Source: Nocardioides sp.
GTDB taxonomy: Bacteria > Actinomycetota > Actinomycetes > Propionibacteriales > Nocardioidaceae
NCBI RefSeq assembly: GCF_004803405.1
Contig: NZ_SSXI01000069.1
Location: 1 to 53,254 of the forward strand
Direction: 5' to 3'
DNA length: 53,254 nucleotides
Position 1 is the stretch's first letter; every line of letters starts with the position of its first letter. The notes below the pieces were generated by a model. The model had not been told where the DNA came from. It made no database searches and saw only the letters and a program-made list of their open reading frames with translations. The translations under genes and the position numbers were made by a program. Shown in pieces: positions 8,110 to 16,788 of this stretch.

Positions 8110-9489
8110 ATGGGTAGCCGAGGAGCGAAGAAGTTCACCGACAGTCAGCACAAGGGACATGCGGGCATCGGTCTCATCCACATGCTCGTCTCCGAGATGG
8201 GGCACGAGTGGCACGACCGCGTCGTGGACGTCGGCATCGACGGCAGCATTGAACTACGTGACCCGAGTACGGGGTTGATGTCGAACCAGCATGTGATGGT
8301 GCAGTCGAAGGCTTCGGACCAAAGGTTCTCCGGGGAAACGGACGACGGTTTCTGGTACCTCTGCGATGAGGAAGACATCGAGTACTGGATGAAGTCGAAG
8401 GATGCTCCGGTCATCCTCATTTGTTCGCACCCGGCCGAGCGGAAAGCGTGGTGGGCGCATGTGCAGCCTTGGTTCGAAGTGCCGGCGAATCGGGCGTCGC
8501 GACGTATCGAGTTCAACAAGGCGACACAGGCTATCGAGGGCGACTTCACGGGCAAACTGTTCGCACTCGTAGACCCGCACGGCGTTGCGCACACTCCAGC
8601 CGCGGAGAAGAAGCGGGAGAAGCTGTACTCCAACCTTCTCCCCGTTGACCCGCCGGATGTGCTCTACGTAGCGAAGACGAAGGTCTCCGGTATGCGGGCG
8701 ATCTTCGAGGCACAAAGAGAATCTGAGCGTCCGTTCCGCCAGGACATGGTCCTCAAGCACGGCCGCATCTACATGTGGGACCCGCCAGGGGGAACCGCGC
8801 TCGAGCCGGTCATCTCGGAGGCCGCGAAGGAGTTGCCGTTCGGCGAGCTTGAGGACGGTGACGCCGATGAACGACGCCTGGCGGTGTGGCTGCTCAAAGC
8901 TGCGCTCGAACACGATCTGCGGGCCGACTGCCGTTGGAACAACGACCGCAAATTCCTGTATCTACGCCCGACCCCCGACCTGGCCATCCGCCGGCTGATG
9001 TCGCTGACCGGGCGGGAACGCATCGCGTTCAACGGCTACTACCAGCGCAAGGACGACCCGTCGCGCCCGCAGTTCTACCGGCATGCCGCTCTACGTGCCC
9101 ACTTCTCGCGCCTGGAGGACGACTGGTTCTGTGAGGTCCAGCCCGACTACTTCTTCTCCGACGACGGATTCAAAGAGTTCAAGTTCGCCGACAAGGCGTT
9201 GGCGAAGATGAAACGGATGGAGAAGAACGGCGCCCGCTTGGGTGAGACGCTCATGTGGATGCGCCTCCTAATCGGCGAAACGAACCCCGACCTCTTCTAC
9301 GAGGAGCCCGAACGCATCCTGCTTTTCGGCCCGCCCGTCACCTTCGACCTCGACCGTGGCATCACCGACAACCTGTGGCGCAACCCAGGGCAGGACGCAG
9401 AACATGCAGCAGAGGCGGCTGAGGAGGAGTTCGACGATCTAGACGATGAGATCTCACTCCTGGACGAACTTGAGACGGCCGAACTGTGA
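8110..9489 (+). CDS. DUF4365 (DREN-type) nuclease fused to APAZ domain, effector subunit of a SPARDA-like system
   Basis: 459 aa from ATG 8110, which has GGAG/GAGG just upstream; ATG 8092 is in frame but has a poorer site. Residues 15-125 match a DUF4365 / PD-(D/E)XK domain: VGIDGSIEL gives D44 and VMVQSKAS gives the Q65-x-K67 pair. The rest (about 160-440) is an APAZ-like region that pairs with a PIWI protein, followed by a very acidic tail. Its stop overlaps the next start as GTGA, so both subunits are made together. In characterised SPARDA systems the guide-loaded complex detects invader DNA, and the nuclease then degrades DNA and RNA broadly. The family assignment comes from motif reading and the partner gene; no search was run. 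Confidence 0.82.
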   Translation: MGSRGAKKFTDSQHKGHAGIGLIHMLVSEMGHEWHDRVVDVGIDGSIELRDPSTGLMSNQHVMVQSKASDQRFSGETDDGFWYLCDEEDIEYWMKSKDAPVILICSHPAERKAWWAHVQPWFEVPANRASRRIEFNKATQAIEGDFTGKLFALVDPHGVAHTPAAEKKREKLYSNLLPVDPPDVLYVAKTKVSGMRAIFEAQRESERPFRQDMVLKHGRIYMWDPPGGTALEPVISEAAKELPFGELEDGDADERRLAVWLLKAALEHDLRADCRWNNDRKFLYLRPTPDLAIRRLMSLTGRERIAFNGYYQRKDDPSRPQFYRHAALRAHFSRLEDDWFCEVQPDYFFSDDGFKEFKFADKALAKMKRMEKNGARLGETLMWMRLLIGETNPDLFYEEPERILLFGPPVTFDLDRGITDNLWRNPGQDAEHAAEAAEEEFDDLDDEISLLDELETAEL

Positions 9490-10937
9490 GGGCGACATTC
9501 ATCGAGGAACCCCTCCTGGAGTTCGCCGGCGGCGGACGGCACATCGACCCGCGCCACGGTGTCTGGGACTACGGGCCGGCCGACATCAAGGATCCGACTC
9601 CGAGGGTCGTGAAGGTCGCGATCGTCGGTGCGCAGGAGTCCATCGACGGCATCCAGGCGTGGCTGGACCGCTGCAGTCTCGGTATCGGCGCCATGAAGGA
9701 CACCTATCTGACCCGTCTCTACGTCCCGTTCCCCGGGTTCGATATCAACCACGGATTCCGGTCGACCATCAACTTCACACCCCGCCTCACGCGGCCCATC
9801 CCGAAGCGTCACCTGGATGCGCTTGATGGACTCCACCCCAAACAGGCTGTCGCCCGAGCTGTCGAGCTGTACGACACCGAGCTTCAAGTCCTTCACGATG
9901 AACCGGCCTGCGATGTCGTCATTGTGTGCCGGCCGGACAACCTGAACGACGCGGCGCTCTCCAAGACGCCGAAGCTCGATGGCGCAGAACCTGATGGGTC
10001 GCGAACTGACGGGAAGGCGACACCGTTCGTGGCGGACTTCCATGCGCTCCTGAAGGCACGATCTCTGAAGTACAAGCAGCCCATCCAGATCGTGCGCCGC
10101 AACACCTGGGACCCGAAGTTCAAGGACCCCCGCACTGGCCGCGCCGGCGCAAACCAGGACGAAGCCACACGCGCTTGGAACCTGCACACGGCGCTGTACT
10201 ACAAGAACGGTGGAGTGCCCTGGCGGCTCCCGCGTGACCCGTCTGACCTGACGTCCTGCTTCATCGGCATCGCGTTCCACAAGACGGCCGACGCCAACCT
10301 CCACACCTCCGTTGCCCAGATCTACAACCAACGCGGCGACGGCATCATCGTGCGCGGCGGGCCTGCCACCATCTCCAAGGAAGACCGCCAACCGCACCTG
10401 GGCGAAGACGATGCCCAAGACCTGCTCGAAACTGCGCTTCAGCGCTACCGAGCCGAGCATCGGAACTCGCCGGCTCGCATCGTCCTTCACAAGGCCAGCA
10501 ACTACACCTCAGAAGAGCGTGCTGGGTTCAACCAGGCCGCGAGTTCCGAACGTCTCGAGGTGCTCGAGCTGCTCTGGCTGACCAACTCCGACCCGCTCCG
10601 GCTCTATCGCAGGGGAGTCCAGCCACCGCTGCGAGGAACGTTCCTAACGCTCGGCGACAATCGTCACTTGCTCTACACGGCCGGAGCCGTGCCGTTCTAC
10701 CAGACCTATCCGGGGCACTACGTCCCACAGCCGCTTGGCATCCGCACGGTCGTCACGGAGTCGAGCCCCCAGCAGCTCGCAGCTGAGGTCCTCGCCCTGA
10801 CCAAGATGAACTGGAACAACACGCTCTTGGGGGAGCGAGATCCCATCACCCTTCGCACGGCCAGGACCGTCGGCAACATCCTCCGACACCACGGGACCGA
10901 CGCCGCCGTGTCTGGCCGGTACGCGCATTACATGTGA
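9486..10937 (+). CDS. short prokaryotic Argonaute (MID-PIWI), catalytically inactive
   Basis: 483 aa starting with GTG inside the stop region of the nuclease-APAZ gene (4-nt overlap). Length and layout fit a short pAgo without N and PAZ domains. A MID-type guide-end pocket is suggested by LKYKQPIQIV (K195, K197, Q198, residues 194-203). The PIWI core starts at CFIGIAFHK (258-266), where the first catalytic Asp is replaced by Ala263. RIVLHKASNYTSEE (331-344) and a C-terminal MNWNNTLLGERDPITL (441-456) are further hallmarks. It should bind a small guide and recognise target nucleic acid without slicing, passing the signal to its partner nuclease. DUF4365-APAZ as partner, rather than TIR-APAZ or SIR2-APAZ, places it in the SPARDA type. 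Confidence 0.88.
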   Translation: MRATFIEEPLLEFAGGGRHIDPRHGVWDYGPADIKDPTPRVVKVAIVGAQESIDGIQAWLDRCSLGIGAMKDTYLTRLYVPFPGFDINHGFRSTINFTPRLTRPIPKRHLDALDGLHPKQAVARAVELYDTELQVLHDEPACDVVIVCRPDNLNDAALSKTPKLDGAEPDGSRTDGKATPFVADFHALLKARSLKYKQPIQIVRRNTWDPKFKDPRTGRAGANQDEATRAWNLHTALYYKNGGVPWRLPRDPSDLTSCFIGIAFHKTADANLHTSVAQIYNQRGDGIIVRGGPATISKEDRQPHLGEDDAQDLLETALQRYRAEHRNSPARIVLHKASNYTSEERAGFNQAASSERLEVLELLWLTNSDPLRLYRRGVQPPLRGTFLTLGDNRHLLYTAGAVPFYQTYPGHYVPQPLGIRTVVTESSPQQLAAEVLALTKMNWNNTLLGERDPITLRTARTVGNILRHHGTDAAVSGRYAHYM

Positions 10938-11179
10938 GACGACGACGAGAGGTCTCGAGTCGGCCTCGCGTGGAAGCGCGCCACGCCGCCGACACTGGAA
11001 TAGGGACTGAACTGGCCCAAGTGCGCTGAGGTGGTCGTTCAGCGATCTCGTCCTAGGCCCATCCTTCCTTGCGATGCCACGGGATGGCGTTGAGGCGGAC
11101 GATTGCGACGGTCTGCGGGAGGTGCAGCCCGCAATCGCTAGGTCATTCTGGGCGAAGTGCCCCACCCTTCAGCCGGCCA

Positions 11180-11377
11180 TCACCACCGAGCCGACGGGAC
11201 GCGTCGGAGTGCGGCTTCGAGTTCGTCGACGCGAATGCGGATGGACCGACGGCCGCACTGGTACGCGGGGATGGTGCCGTCACTGATCCGTCGACGGATG
11301 GTGCGGGTGGACAAGGACATCATCTCGGCGGCCTCTTCGAGGCTGACGTAGACGGGCAGTTCTCGCTTCCTAGCCAC
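11180..11377 (-). CDS. excisionase-like MerR/HTH_17 DNA-binding protein
   Basis: 65 aa, starting ATG at 11377. It reads as one winged-helix HTH_17 domain: YVSLEEAAEMMSLSTRTIRR, then DGTIPAYQCGRRSIRIRV. This is the form of actinomycete Xis or plasmid-replication accessory proteins. It overlaps the preceding HTH gene by 8 nt and closes a relaxase-HTH-HTH series on the minus strand. In intact integrative elements the integrase gene normally follows such a protein; here the next gene is the oppositely oriented Argonaute, so the expected integrase is absent. Confidence 0.75.
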   Translation of the reverse strand: MARKRELPVYVSLEEAAEMMSLSTRTIRRRISDGTIPAYQCGRRSIRIRVDELEAALRRVPSARW

Positions 11378-11630
11378 GGGAGCACTCCGTCGGTCGGCGC
11401 CCTGCGGCGCGCCCAGCCGCTGCCGGAGCCGCTGACCGAATGAAGCGGCGGGCTTCGGCGACGGTGACGTAGAGCCTGCCGCAGCCGTCGAAGCGTGCCC
11501 AGCGTGGTCCGACGCCGCGTCGGCGCCAGTCGCGGACAGTGCGCTGCGGTGTGCAGATGAGGTCGCAGAACTGCTCGAAGGTGAGCAGGGCGCGGTTGTC
11601 CCACTCGTCGGGTATGTGGATGGGGTTCAT
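11370..11630 (-). CDS. helix-turn-helix DNA-binding protein, 86 aa
   Basis: The start is taken at ATG 11630, preceded by GGAG at about 9 nt; a longer open frame to 11672 lacks a ribosome site. The core is LLTFEQFCDLICTPQRTVRD then WRRRGVGPRWARFDGCGRLY, an HTH with wing as in phage and plasmid small regulators, followed by an Ala/Arg-rich tail. It lies between the relaxase and the excisionase-like gene with an 8-nt overlap to the latter, so all three are probably one transcript. It may control excision or transfer. Confidence 0.7.
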   Translation of the reverse strand: MNPIHIPDEWDNRALLTFEQFCDLICTPQRTVRDWRRRGVGPRWARFDGCGRLYVTVAEARRFIRSAAPAAAGRAAGRRPTECSRG

Positions 11631-11725
11631 GTCGTGATCTCCGTTGTCGGTACTTGTCCTCCTGGTCACCAAAGGAACTGAGAGGGCCCGTGGCGATCAG
11701 TGCACCGAGATCTCGTCACTTCTCG

Positions 11726-14431
11726 TCAGCGGCTCACTTCGCCGGTGCGGTTCGGTGATGTCGAGGTTGGTGGCAGGGGTTGCGGTGGGCGGCGCGGCAG
11801 GTCGCGCGTCGTCAGGCGGTCGATCCCGGCACGCGCGCCGCGAGGGTCCGGCGGTTGCGGGCCGTAGCGGTCGATGTCGTCGGCTGCCACTTGTGCGGCG
11901 TGGCGGGGGCCGAGGTCGGCGCGGTCGCGGCTGAACGTGGCGATCCATTGGGCGCGCGCGTCGTCGATGTCCTCGGCCACGAGGTGGGCGGTGTTGGAGT
12001 GGCGGCCGCGGGTCATGCCGACGTACGCCGCGGCGGCACCGGTGGTCTCTCCGATCAGGAGATGGGCTTGGTCGACGGTCTCGCCTTGGGCTCCGTGGAC
12101 CGTGGTGGCGTAGGCGAGCTCGACGTGAGCTCGGACGTAGGCGGCGGGCAGCGTTCGATCGCCACCGCGGCCACGCATGGTGAGGCTGCCGTCGGCGCTC
12201 GTTCCGGTGACGGTCCAGGTGTCGCGGTTGGCCACGCCGAGGTCACGGTCGTTGCGGCGGGTGGCGATGCGGTCGCCGACGCCGACCTGCTCGCCAGCGC
12301 TGGTCGTAACCACACCGCTCGACGCGGGCGCCGAGCCAGTGGGGTTGGTGGTCAGGCGGTGGTCGCGGCTGGTGGCGTTGAGGTTGCTGACCTGTTCGCG
12401 GGTGTCGGCGATGACCAAGTCGCCTGTCGCGGTGAACTCCGCGAGCGCGGCCAGCCGTTCGACCTCCGTGCGATGGACGGCGATCTGGCCTCGTTCGAGC
12501 AGGGCGTCGAAGACGTCGCCGGGTCGTTGCCCACCCCGCATGAGCAGGGTGAGGTCTGCGTACTCGGGGTCGGTGAACCGGTGGACGGTCTCCAACGCCA
12601 GACACGCCTCGGGTCGCGCCCAGCGGGCGGCGTGGTCGAGTACGCCGCCGCGGCCGACCGCGGGCAGCTGGTGCCGATCGCCAACGAAGGCGACGCGCGC
12701 GTGAGATTGGTCGGCGATGGTGAGCAGGGCGCGGGCGGTGTCCTGGTCGAGCATGCCGGCCTCGTCGACGAGGAGGACGTCGCCGGGTAGCAGTCGGGCG
12801 CGTCCCTCGGGTCGGGTGTCGACACGGGACCAGTGGCCGTCCTCGTCCCACCGGTAGCCGTGTTGGTGGATCAGCCAGGCCGCGGAGAACGCGTCGGTGC
12901 CGACCTGTTGCTCGGCGACGCGGGCCGCCTTCAGGGTGGGGGTGACCACGACCAGGCGCCGGTCCTGCATCGCCAACAGGTCCCTGGCTGCTGCCAGTGT
13001 GGTGGTCTTCCCGGCCCCGGCGGCGCCCTCGATGACCAGCAGCTGGTGGGTCCCGGCCAGTGCGGCGACCACCTCACGTTGGGCATCGTCGAGCCGGCGC
13101 CCGGCGACGACGCGGCCGACATGGTCGGGCGCGCCGGCGTGCTCTGCGCGCGCGACGAGGCGGGTAATGAGGTCGGCCTCAACCGCTAGTACCGGTTTCG
13201 AGGTGAGTGCCCGGACGTGTTCGGGTACGTCGCCGCGATCCAGCAACCGTTCGCACTTCTCGATGGTGCGATCGGTGAGGTCTTCGGCGAGCTCGCGCCG
13301 TACCGAGGTGGCCGCGACGATGTCGAGTGCGGCGACGATGCGTTCGACCTCGCCGCGGATGTCGGCGACGTTCCAGCTCGAACGGCGCGCACCCAACCGG
13401 AAGAGGACGAGGTCAGTTGCCGCGTCGCGGTTGACCTGGCCGATCGCCGTACCGGCCAGGTTGGCGGCGGAGGCTGGGGGAGTGAAGCCGAGCTCACCGA
13501 GTTCCTCAACCCACCGGCGCCGGAGTTCCGTGCCGTCCTCGGGCACGACCTTGTCGGGTCGCGCTGCCGACCAGGCGCGGCGGTCCCACGCCCGCCGCAG
13601 CGCCGGGCCTGGCTCCTGCCCGGGGTGGTCGCCACGCCACTCGGCTTCGTAGCGGTCAATGTTGCGGGCGATCTGGGCGGCGCGGGCGCTGAACGCTCCG
13701 GCATACGGCGCGAGCTGGGTGACCTCACCGGTGTCGGGGTCGAGGGTGTACCCGTGGACAGCGAGAGCCCGCCGGAACTCGGGGTCGCACATGACGGCGG
13801 CGTGTCCGATCCCGTTGATGGCCTCGATGCTGTCCACCACCCCAACGGAGTGCAGTCCCCGCCAAGCACCTTTGGCGAAGACGCGGGCGTTGATCTGCAG
13901 GTGGAGGTGACGGTGCGGGTCGCCGGCCCGGGAGGTGTAGTGCCGCACGACCGCCGCCTCGAGCTTCTCGATAGGCACCTGCACCTGTCGGTCACGTGGC
14001 CCGACCCGGGTGGTGGCATGCTCGGCGAGCCAGCCGATGATCTCGACCGCGGCCCGGTCCTGGGCGGCGTCGTAGGCCGCGGCGACCTCCGGGTGCAGGG
14101 TCGCGGCCAGCGACCACGTCTTGGGGCCGTTGACCACGACCTCGACGAACCGCAGCCCGCGCTCGTCCGTGCGGAGCCGGCCCTTCGCAGCGCCGGTCTC
14201 GATGTCGTAGCCAGCGACCCATCGCTCGTAGGCGTCGCCGTCCAGCGTCCCCCCATCCTGAACTGCGGAAATGTCGTGTCCCCCCGCCACCGGGGGAGCG
14301 GTGGCGACGTATCGGGACGCGACGCCGGTGCCCTCGGCGAGGTAGTAGTCGTCGACGCGCGAGCGGTCGGCCTCGACGTAGGACCGCGCGGCGGAAGCGG
14401 AGCCGCGGTAGAACTTGACCCCACCGTGCAC
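11726..14431 (-). CDS. MobF-type conjugative relaxase with RecD-like helicase domain (TraA/TrwC-like)
   Basis: 901 aa from a GTG at 14431. The N-terminal relaxase holds DDYYL near residue 30 (candidate catalytic Tyr) and the metal-binding histidine triad in GDPHRHLHLQINARVF. The helicase half has Walker A GAAGAGKTTTL, Walker B VLLVDEAGM, the Q-motif-like VGDRHQLPAVG, and the late motifs TTVHGAQGETVD and YVGMTRGRHSNTAH. Such proteins nick one strand at oriT and unwind DNA during conjugation. At 901 aa it is shorter than many actinomycete TraA proteins, ending in a Pro/Arg-rich tail. No coupling protein, type IV secretion genes or replication gene are in the window, so the element may be mobilisable or decayed. 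Confidence 0.88.
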   Translation of the reverse strand: MHGGVKFYRGSASAARSYVEADRSRVDDYYLAEGTGVASRYVATAPPVAGGHDISAVQDGGTLDGDAYERWVAGYDIETGAAKGRLRTDERGLRFVEVVVNGPKTWSLAATLHPEVAAAYDAAQDRAAVEIIGWLAEHATTRVGPRDRQVQVPIEKLEAAVVRHYTSRAGDPHRHLHLQINARVFAKGAWRGLHSVGVVDSIEAINGIGHAAVMCDPEFRRALAVHGYTLDPDTGEVTQLAPYAGAFSARAAQIARNIDRYEAEWRGDHPGQEPGPALRRAWDRRAWSAARPDKVVPEDGTELRRRWVEELGELGFTPPASAANLAGTAIGQVNRDAATDLVLFRLGARRSSWNVADIRGEVERIVAALDIVAATSVRRELAEDLTDRTIEKCERLLDRGDVPEHVRALTSKPVLAVEADLITRLVARAEHAGAPDHVGRVVAGRRLDDAQREVVAALAGTHQLLVIEGAAGAGKTTTLAAARDLLAMQDRRLVVVTPTLKAARVAEQQVGTDAFSAAWLIHQHGYRWDEDGHWSRVDTRPEGRARLLPGDVLLVDEAGMLDQDTARALLTIADQSHARVAFVGDRHQLPAVGRGGVLDHAARWARPEACLALETVHRFTDPEYADLTLLMRGGQRPGDVFDALLERGQIAVHRTEVERLAALAEFTATGDLVIADTREQVSNLNATSRDHRLTTNPTGSAPASSGVVTTSAGEQVGVGDRIATRRNDRDLGVANRDTWTVTGTSADGSLTMRGRGGDRTLPAAYVRAHVELAYATTVHGAQGETVDQAHLLIGETTGAAAAYVGMTRGRHSNTAHLVAEDIDDARAQWIATFSRDRADLGPRHAAQVAADDIDRYGPQPPDPRGARAGIDRLTTRDLPRRPPQPLPPTSTSPNRTGEVSR

Positions 14432-14480
14432 GCGTCGTCACCGCCCGTCATCCGTCGTCAACTAGCCTTGAAATGACGCT

Positions 14481-14522
14481 CGGCCCGCCCAGGTGGGCGA
14501 GCCGATCTACGGACCTTCGTAG
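14481..14522. other. candidate oriT: two adjacent hairpins upstream of the relaxase gene
   Basis: An 11-bp inverted repeat with one mismatch (CGGCCCGCCCA / TGGGCGAGCCG, 14481-14504) is followed at once by CTACG-gacctt-CGTAG (14507-14522). Inverted repeats next to the relaxase start are typical of an origin of transfer. The first hairpin could instead be part of the relaxase promoter or leader region. Confidence 0.4.
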
Positions 14523-14560
14523 CATGCGTGCCGCTCGGTTTGAAGGCGGTTGTGAGGGTG

Positions 14561-14666
14561 GCTGGGGATCGGGTGCGGAAGTCGTCAGTGGCCGTCACGG
14601 GCGTGGTGGTTGAGGAACCTGAGATGGCGCGGCGGTCTGTTTTCGGCGATAGGCGCTGGGGATCGG
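14561..14666. repeat. 12-bp direct repeat GCTGGGGATCGG upstream of mazG
   Basis: Exact copies lie at 14561-14572 and 14655-14666, 94 bp apart. The second sits 3 nt before the -10-like box of the MazG gene, so the repeat may be an operator or part of the transfer origin. Confidence 0.45.
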
Positions 14667-14669
14667 CAC

Positions 14670-14675
14670 TAGGGT
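14670..14675 (+). promoter_or_regulatory. -10 box TAGGGT of the mazG-helicase pair
   Basis: TAGGGT ends 6 nt before the GTG at 14682, suggesting a leaderless transcript; the same bases could also act as a weak ribosome site. Confidence 0.45.
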
Positions 14676-14681
14676 GACCGT

Positions 14682-15008
14682 GTGGTCGACGAGTCAGTGC
14701 TCACCGCCTTAAAAGAGTTCGTCAGTGAACGTGACTGGGACCAGTTCCACACGCCCGCCAGCCTCGCGCGGTCGGTTGTCATCGAAGCCGCTGAGTTGCT
14801 CGAGTGCTTCCAATGGTCGGATCAAGCTGTCCAGGAGGATGTTCGCGACGAACTGGCCGACGTCCTCACCTATTGCCTGCTGTTGGCCAACAAGCTCGGA
14901 CTCGATCCGGGCGAGATCGTCCTTGCCAAGCTGGAGTCGACGAAACAGAAGTACCCCATCGACAAGGCCCACGGTCGGAGCGCGAAGTATGACCGACTTC
15001 CGGATTGA
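14682..15008 (+). CDS. MazG-like nucleoside-triphosphate pyrophosphohydrolase
   Basis: 108 aa from GTG 14682. The all-alpha NTP-PPase fold is shown by EAAELLECFQW (the ExxE pair) and DELADVLTYCLLL (the ExxD pair), which bind Mg. Enzymes of this fold hydrolyse (d)NTPs to monophosphates and pyrophosphate. Its 3' end overlaps the start of the GIY-YIG/DUF2075 gene by 20 nt, so the two are translationally coupled. The pair sits at the tRNA-side edge of the island. A defence or nucleotide-pool role is inferred from this context. Confidence 0.85.
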   Translation: MVDESVLTALKEFVSERDWDQFHTPASLARSVVIEAAELLECFQWSDQAVQEDVRDELADVLTYCLLLANKLGLDPGEIVLAKLESTKQKYPIDKAHGRSAKYDRLPD

Positions 15009-16710
15009 GCGACTGCAGTTCAATCAGGCCGCGGTCGCCGTCTGGGGACAGCGGAACCACCAACATCGCGACTGGCCTGTCGTGTACACGCTGAACAGCA
15101 ACGACCAGGTTTACGTCGGCGAGTCGCTCGACGCGGGCGGCCGTCTCCGCCAGCACCTTGACCAGCGCAAGAAGTCACAGCTGGTGGAAGCCAGGGTCAT
15201 CATCGATGAAACCTTCAACAAGTCTGCGTGCCTGGATCTGGAGTCGTATCTGATCCAGTTGTTCCACGGGGATGGCCGGCAGGTGCTCAACGGCAACGCG
15301 GGCGTGGTGGACGGCAGCTACTTCCAGCGACAGCGCTACCGCAAGCGGTTCCGTGAGATCTTCGATCGACTGCGCGCCGACGGCCTGTTCGAGGCGACGA
15401 TCGAGGAGATCGAAAACTCTGACCTCTTCAAGCTCTCCCCGTTCAAGTCGCTGACGGAGCAGCAAGGCGACGCGGTGGTTTCGATCATCCAGGGTCTCTT
15501 GGCTGACCTGCGGGGAGATCCGGGCACCGGAACGGTGATCGAGGGCGGACCCGGTACGGGCAAGACGGTGGTCGCGATCTTCCTTGTCAAGATGCTCCGA
15601 GACATCGGAAGTTGGGACGGCGAGCCGTTCGAATCGGAGACCTACTTGTCGGGGATGTTCACGCCCGAGAATGCAGCGACACTCGAAGGACTGCGGATCG
15701 GTCTCGTCGTCCCGCAGCAATCGCTTCGCAAGTCCATCCAGGCTGTATTCGCGAAGACGCCGGGGCTAACAGCGGACATGGTCCTGTCGCCGTTCGACGT
15801 CGGGAAGAGCGAGCATCCCTGGGATCTCCTGGTCGTCGACGAGACCCACCGGCTCAACCAGCGGGCGAACCAGACGTCAGCCCAGAAGAATCGTGAGTTC
15901 GCGGAGATCAACATCAAGCTCTTTAGGAGCGACGGTCCCGAACACACACAGCTCGACTGGATCAAGGAACTGAGCCATCAGCAGGTGCTGCTGGTGGATA
16001 TCAAACAACGCGTCCGTCCGGCTGATCTCAACGCGTCGATGCTCGCGGAAGTGTGTTCCGAGGCGCTGTCCCAAGGGCGCCTGCATCGCCTCACCTCGCA
16101 GATGCGCGTGCGTGCCGGCGAGGACTACGTCGACTACGTGAGACGGATCCTGAGCCAAACTCCGCCGACACGGCCCATCGATTTCGGCGAGTACGACGTC
16201 CGCTTCTTCGACGACATCGGCCAGATGGTTAGCGCCATCAAGAACCGCAATGCAGACGAGGGCCTGGCTCGCCTCCTGGCCGGCTACGCCTGGTCATGGG
16301 AGAGCAAGAAGGACAGTCGGCGAGCCGACATCGTCTTTCCCAACCTCGAGCTCCAGTGGAACAGCAGGGTCGTCGATTGGGTGGACTCCCCGAAGTCGGT
16401 CGACGAGGTCGGATCGATCCACACGATCCAGGGCTACGACCTCAACTACGCCGGGGTGATCATCGGTCGAGATCTGCGCTACGACCCGGTCAGCGCAAGC
16501 CTGAAGTTCGATCGCGAGCACTACTACGACAAGAAGGGCAAGCAGAACAATCCGGGACAGAAGTTGAGCGATGCCGATCTGCTGGAGTACGTCCAAAACA
16601 TCTACAGCGTCCTGCTGACGCGTGGCATTCGCGGGACCTACCTCCACGTGGTCGACGAGCACCTTCGGGAGTACCTACGGCCCTACTTCGCCGGCGGACG
16701 GCCCGGATGA
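14989..16710 (+). CDS. GIY-YIG nuclease fused to DUF2075 superfamily-1-like helicase/ATPase
   Basis: 573 aa from ATG 14989, with GGAG about 9 nt upstream; the longer open frame starts inside mazG and is a shadow there. The N-terminal GIY-YIG domain shows VVYTL, VYVGES and GRLRQHL with a later Glu in LESYLIQLF (about residue 98) as the metal ligand. The ATPase has Walker A GGPGTGKT at 186-193 and Walker B LLVVDETHR near 280, then a helicase motif in SIHTIQGYDLNYAGV, as in DUF2075 proteins. A nuclease joined to a helicase and coupled to a nucleotide hydrolase suggests action on foreign nucleic acid. This is inference; no defined system is recognised. Confidence 0.85.
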   Translation: MTDFRIERLQFNQAAVAVWGQRNHQHRDWPVVYTLNSNDQVYVGESLDAGGRLRQHLDQRKKSQLVEARVIIDETFNKSACLDLESYLIQLFHGDGRQVLNGNAGVVDGSYFQRQRYRKRFREIFDRLRADGLFEATIEEIENSDLFKLSPFKSLTEQQGDAVVSIIQGLLADLRGDPGTGTVIEGGPGTGKTVVAIFLVKMLRDIGSWDGEPFESETYLSGMFTPENAATLEGLRIGLVVPQQSLRKSIQAVFAKTPGLTADMVLSPFDVGKSEHPWDLLVVDETHRLNQRANQTSAQKNREFAEINIKLFRSDGPEHTQLDWIKELSHQQVLLVDIKQRVRPADLNASMLAEVCSEALSQGRLHRLTSQMRVRAGEDYVDYVRRILSQTPPTRPIDFGEYDVRFFDDIGQMVSAIKNRNADEGLARLLAGYAWSWESKKDSRRADIVFPNLELQWNSRVVDWVDSPKSVDEVGSIHTIQGYDLNYAGVIIGRDLRYDPVSASLKFDREHYYDKKGKQNNPGQKLSDADLLEYVQNIYSVLLTRGIRGTYLHVVDEHLREYLRPYFAGGRPG

Positions 16711-16788
16711 CTGCCCAACGCGTTGACCTCCACGCGACGATTCGAGCGGCGGCAAACTCCCGCCGTCGTAGGGCTTGCGAACGGGACA

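Noticed and set aside
10644..11165. 173-aa minus-strand frame after the Argonaute gene, considered as the missing integrase
   Set aside because: It mostly opposes the PIWI C-terminus and shows no tyrosine-recombinase R..HxxR..Y or serine-recombinase motif.
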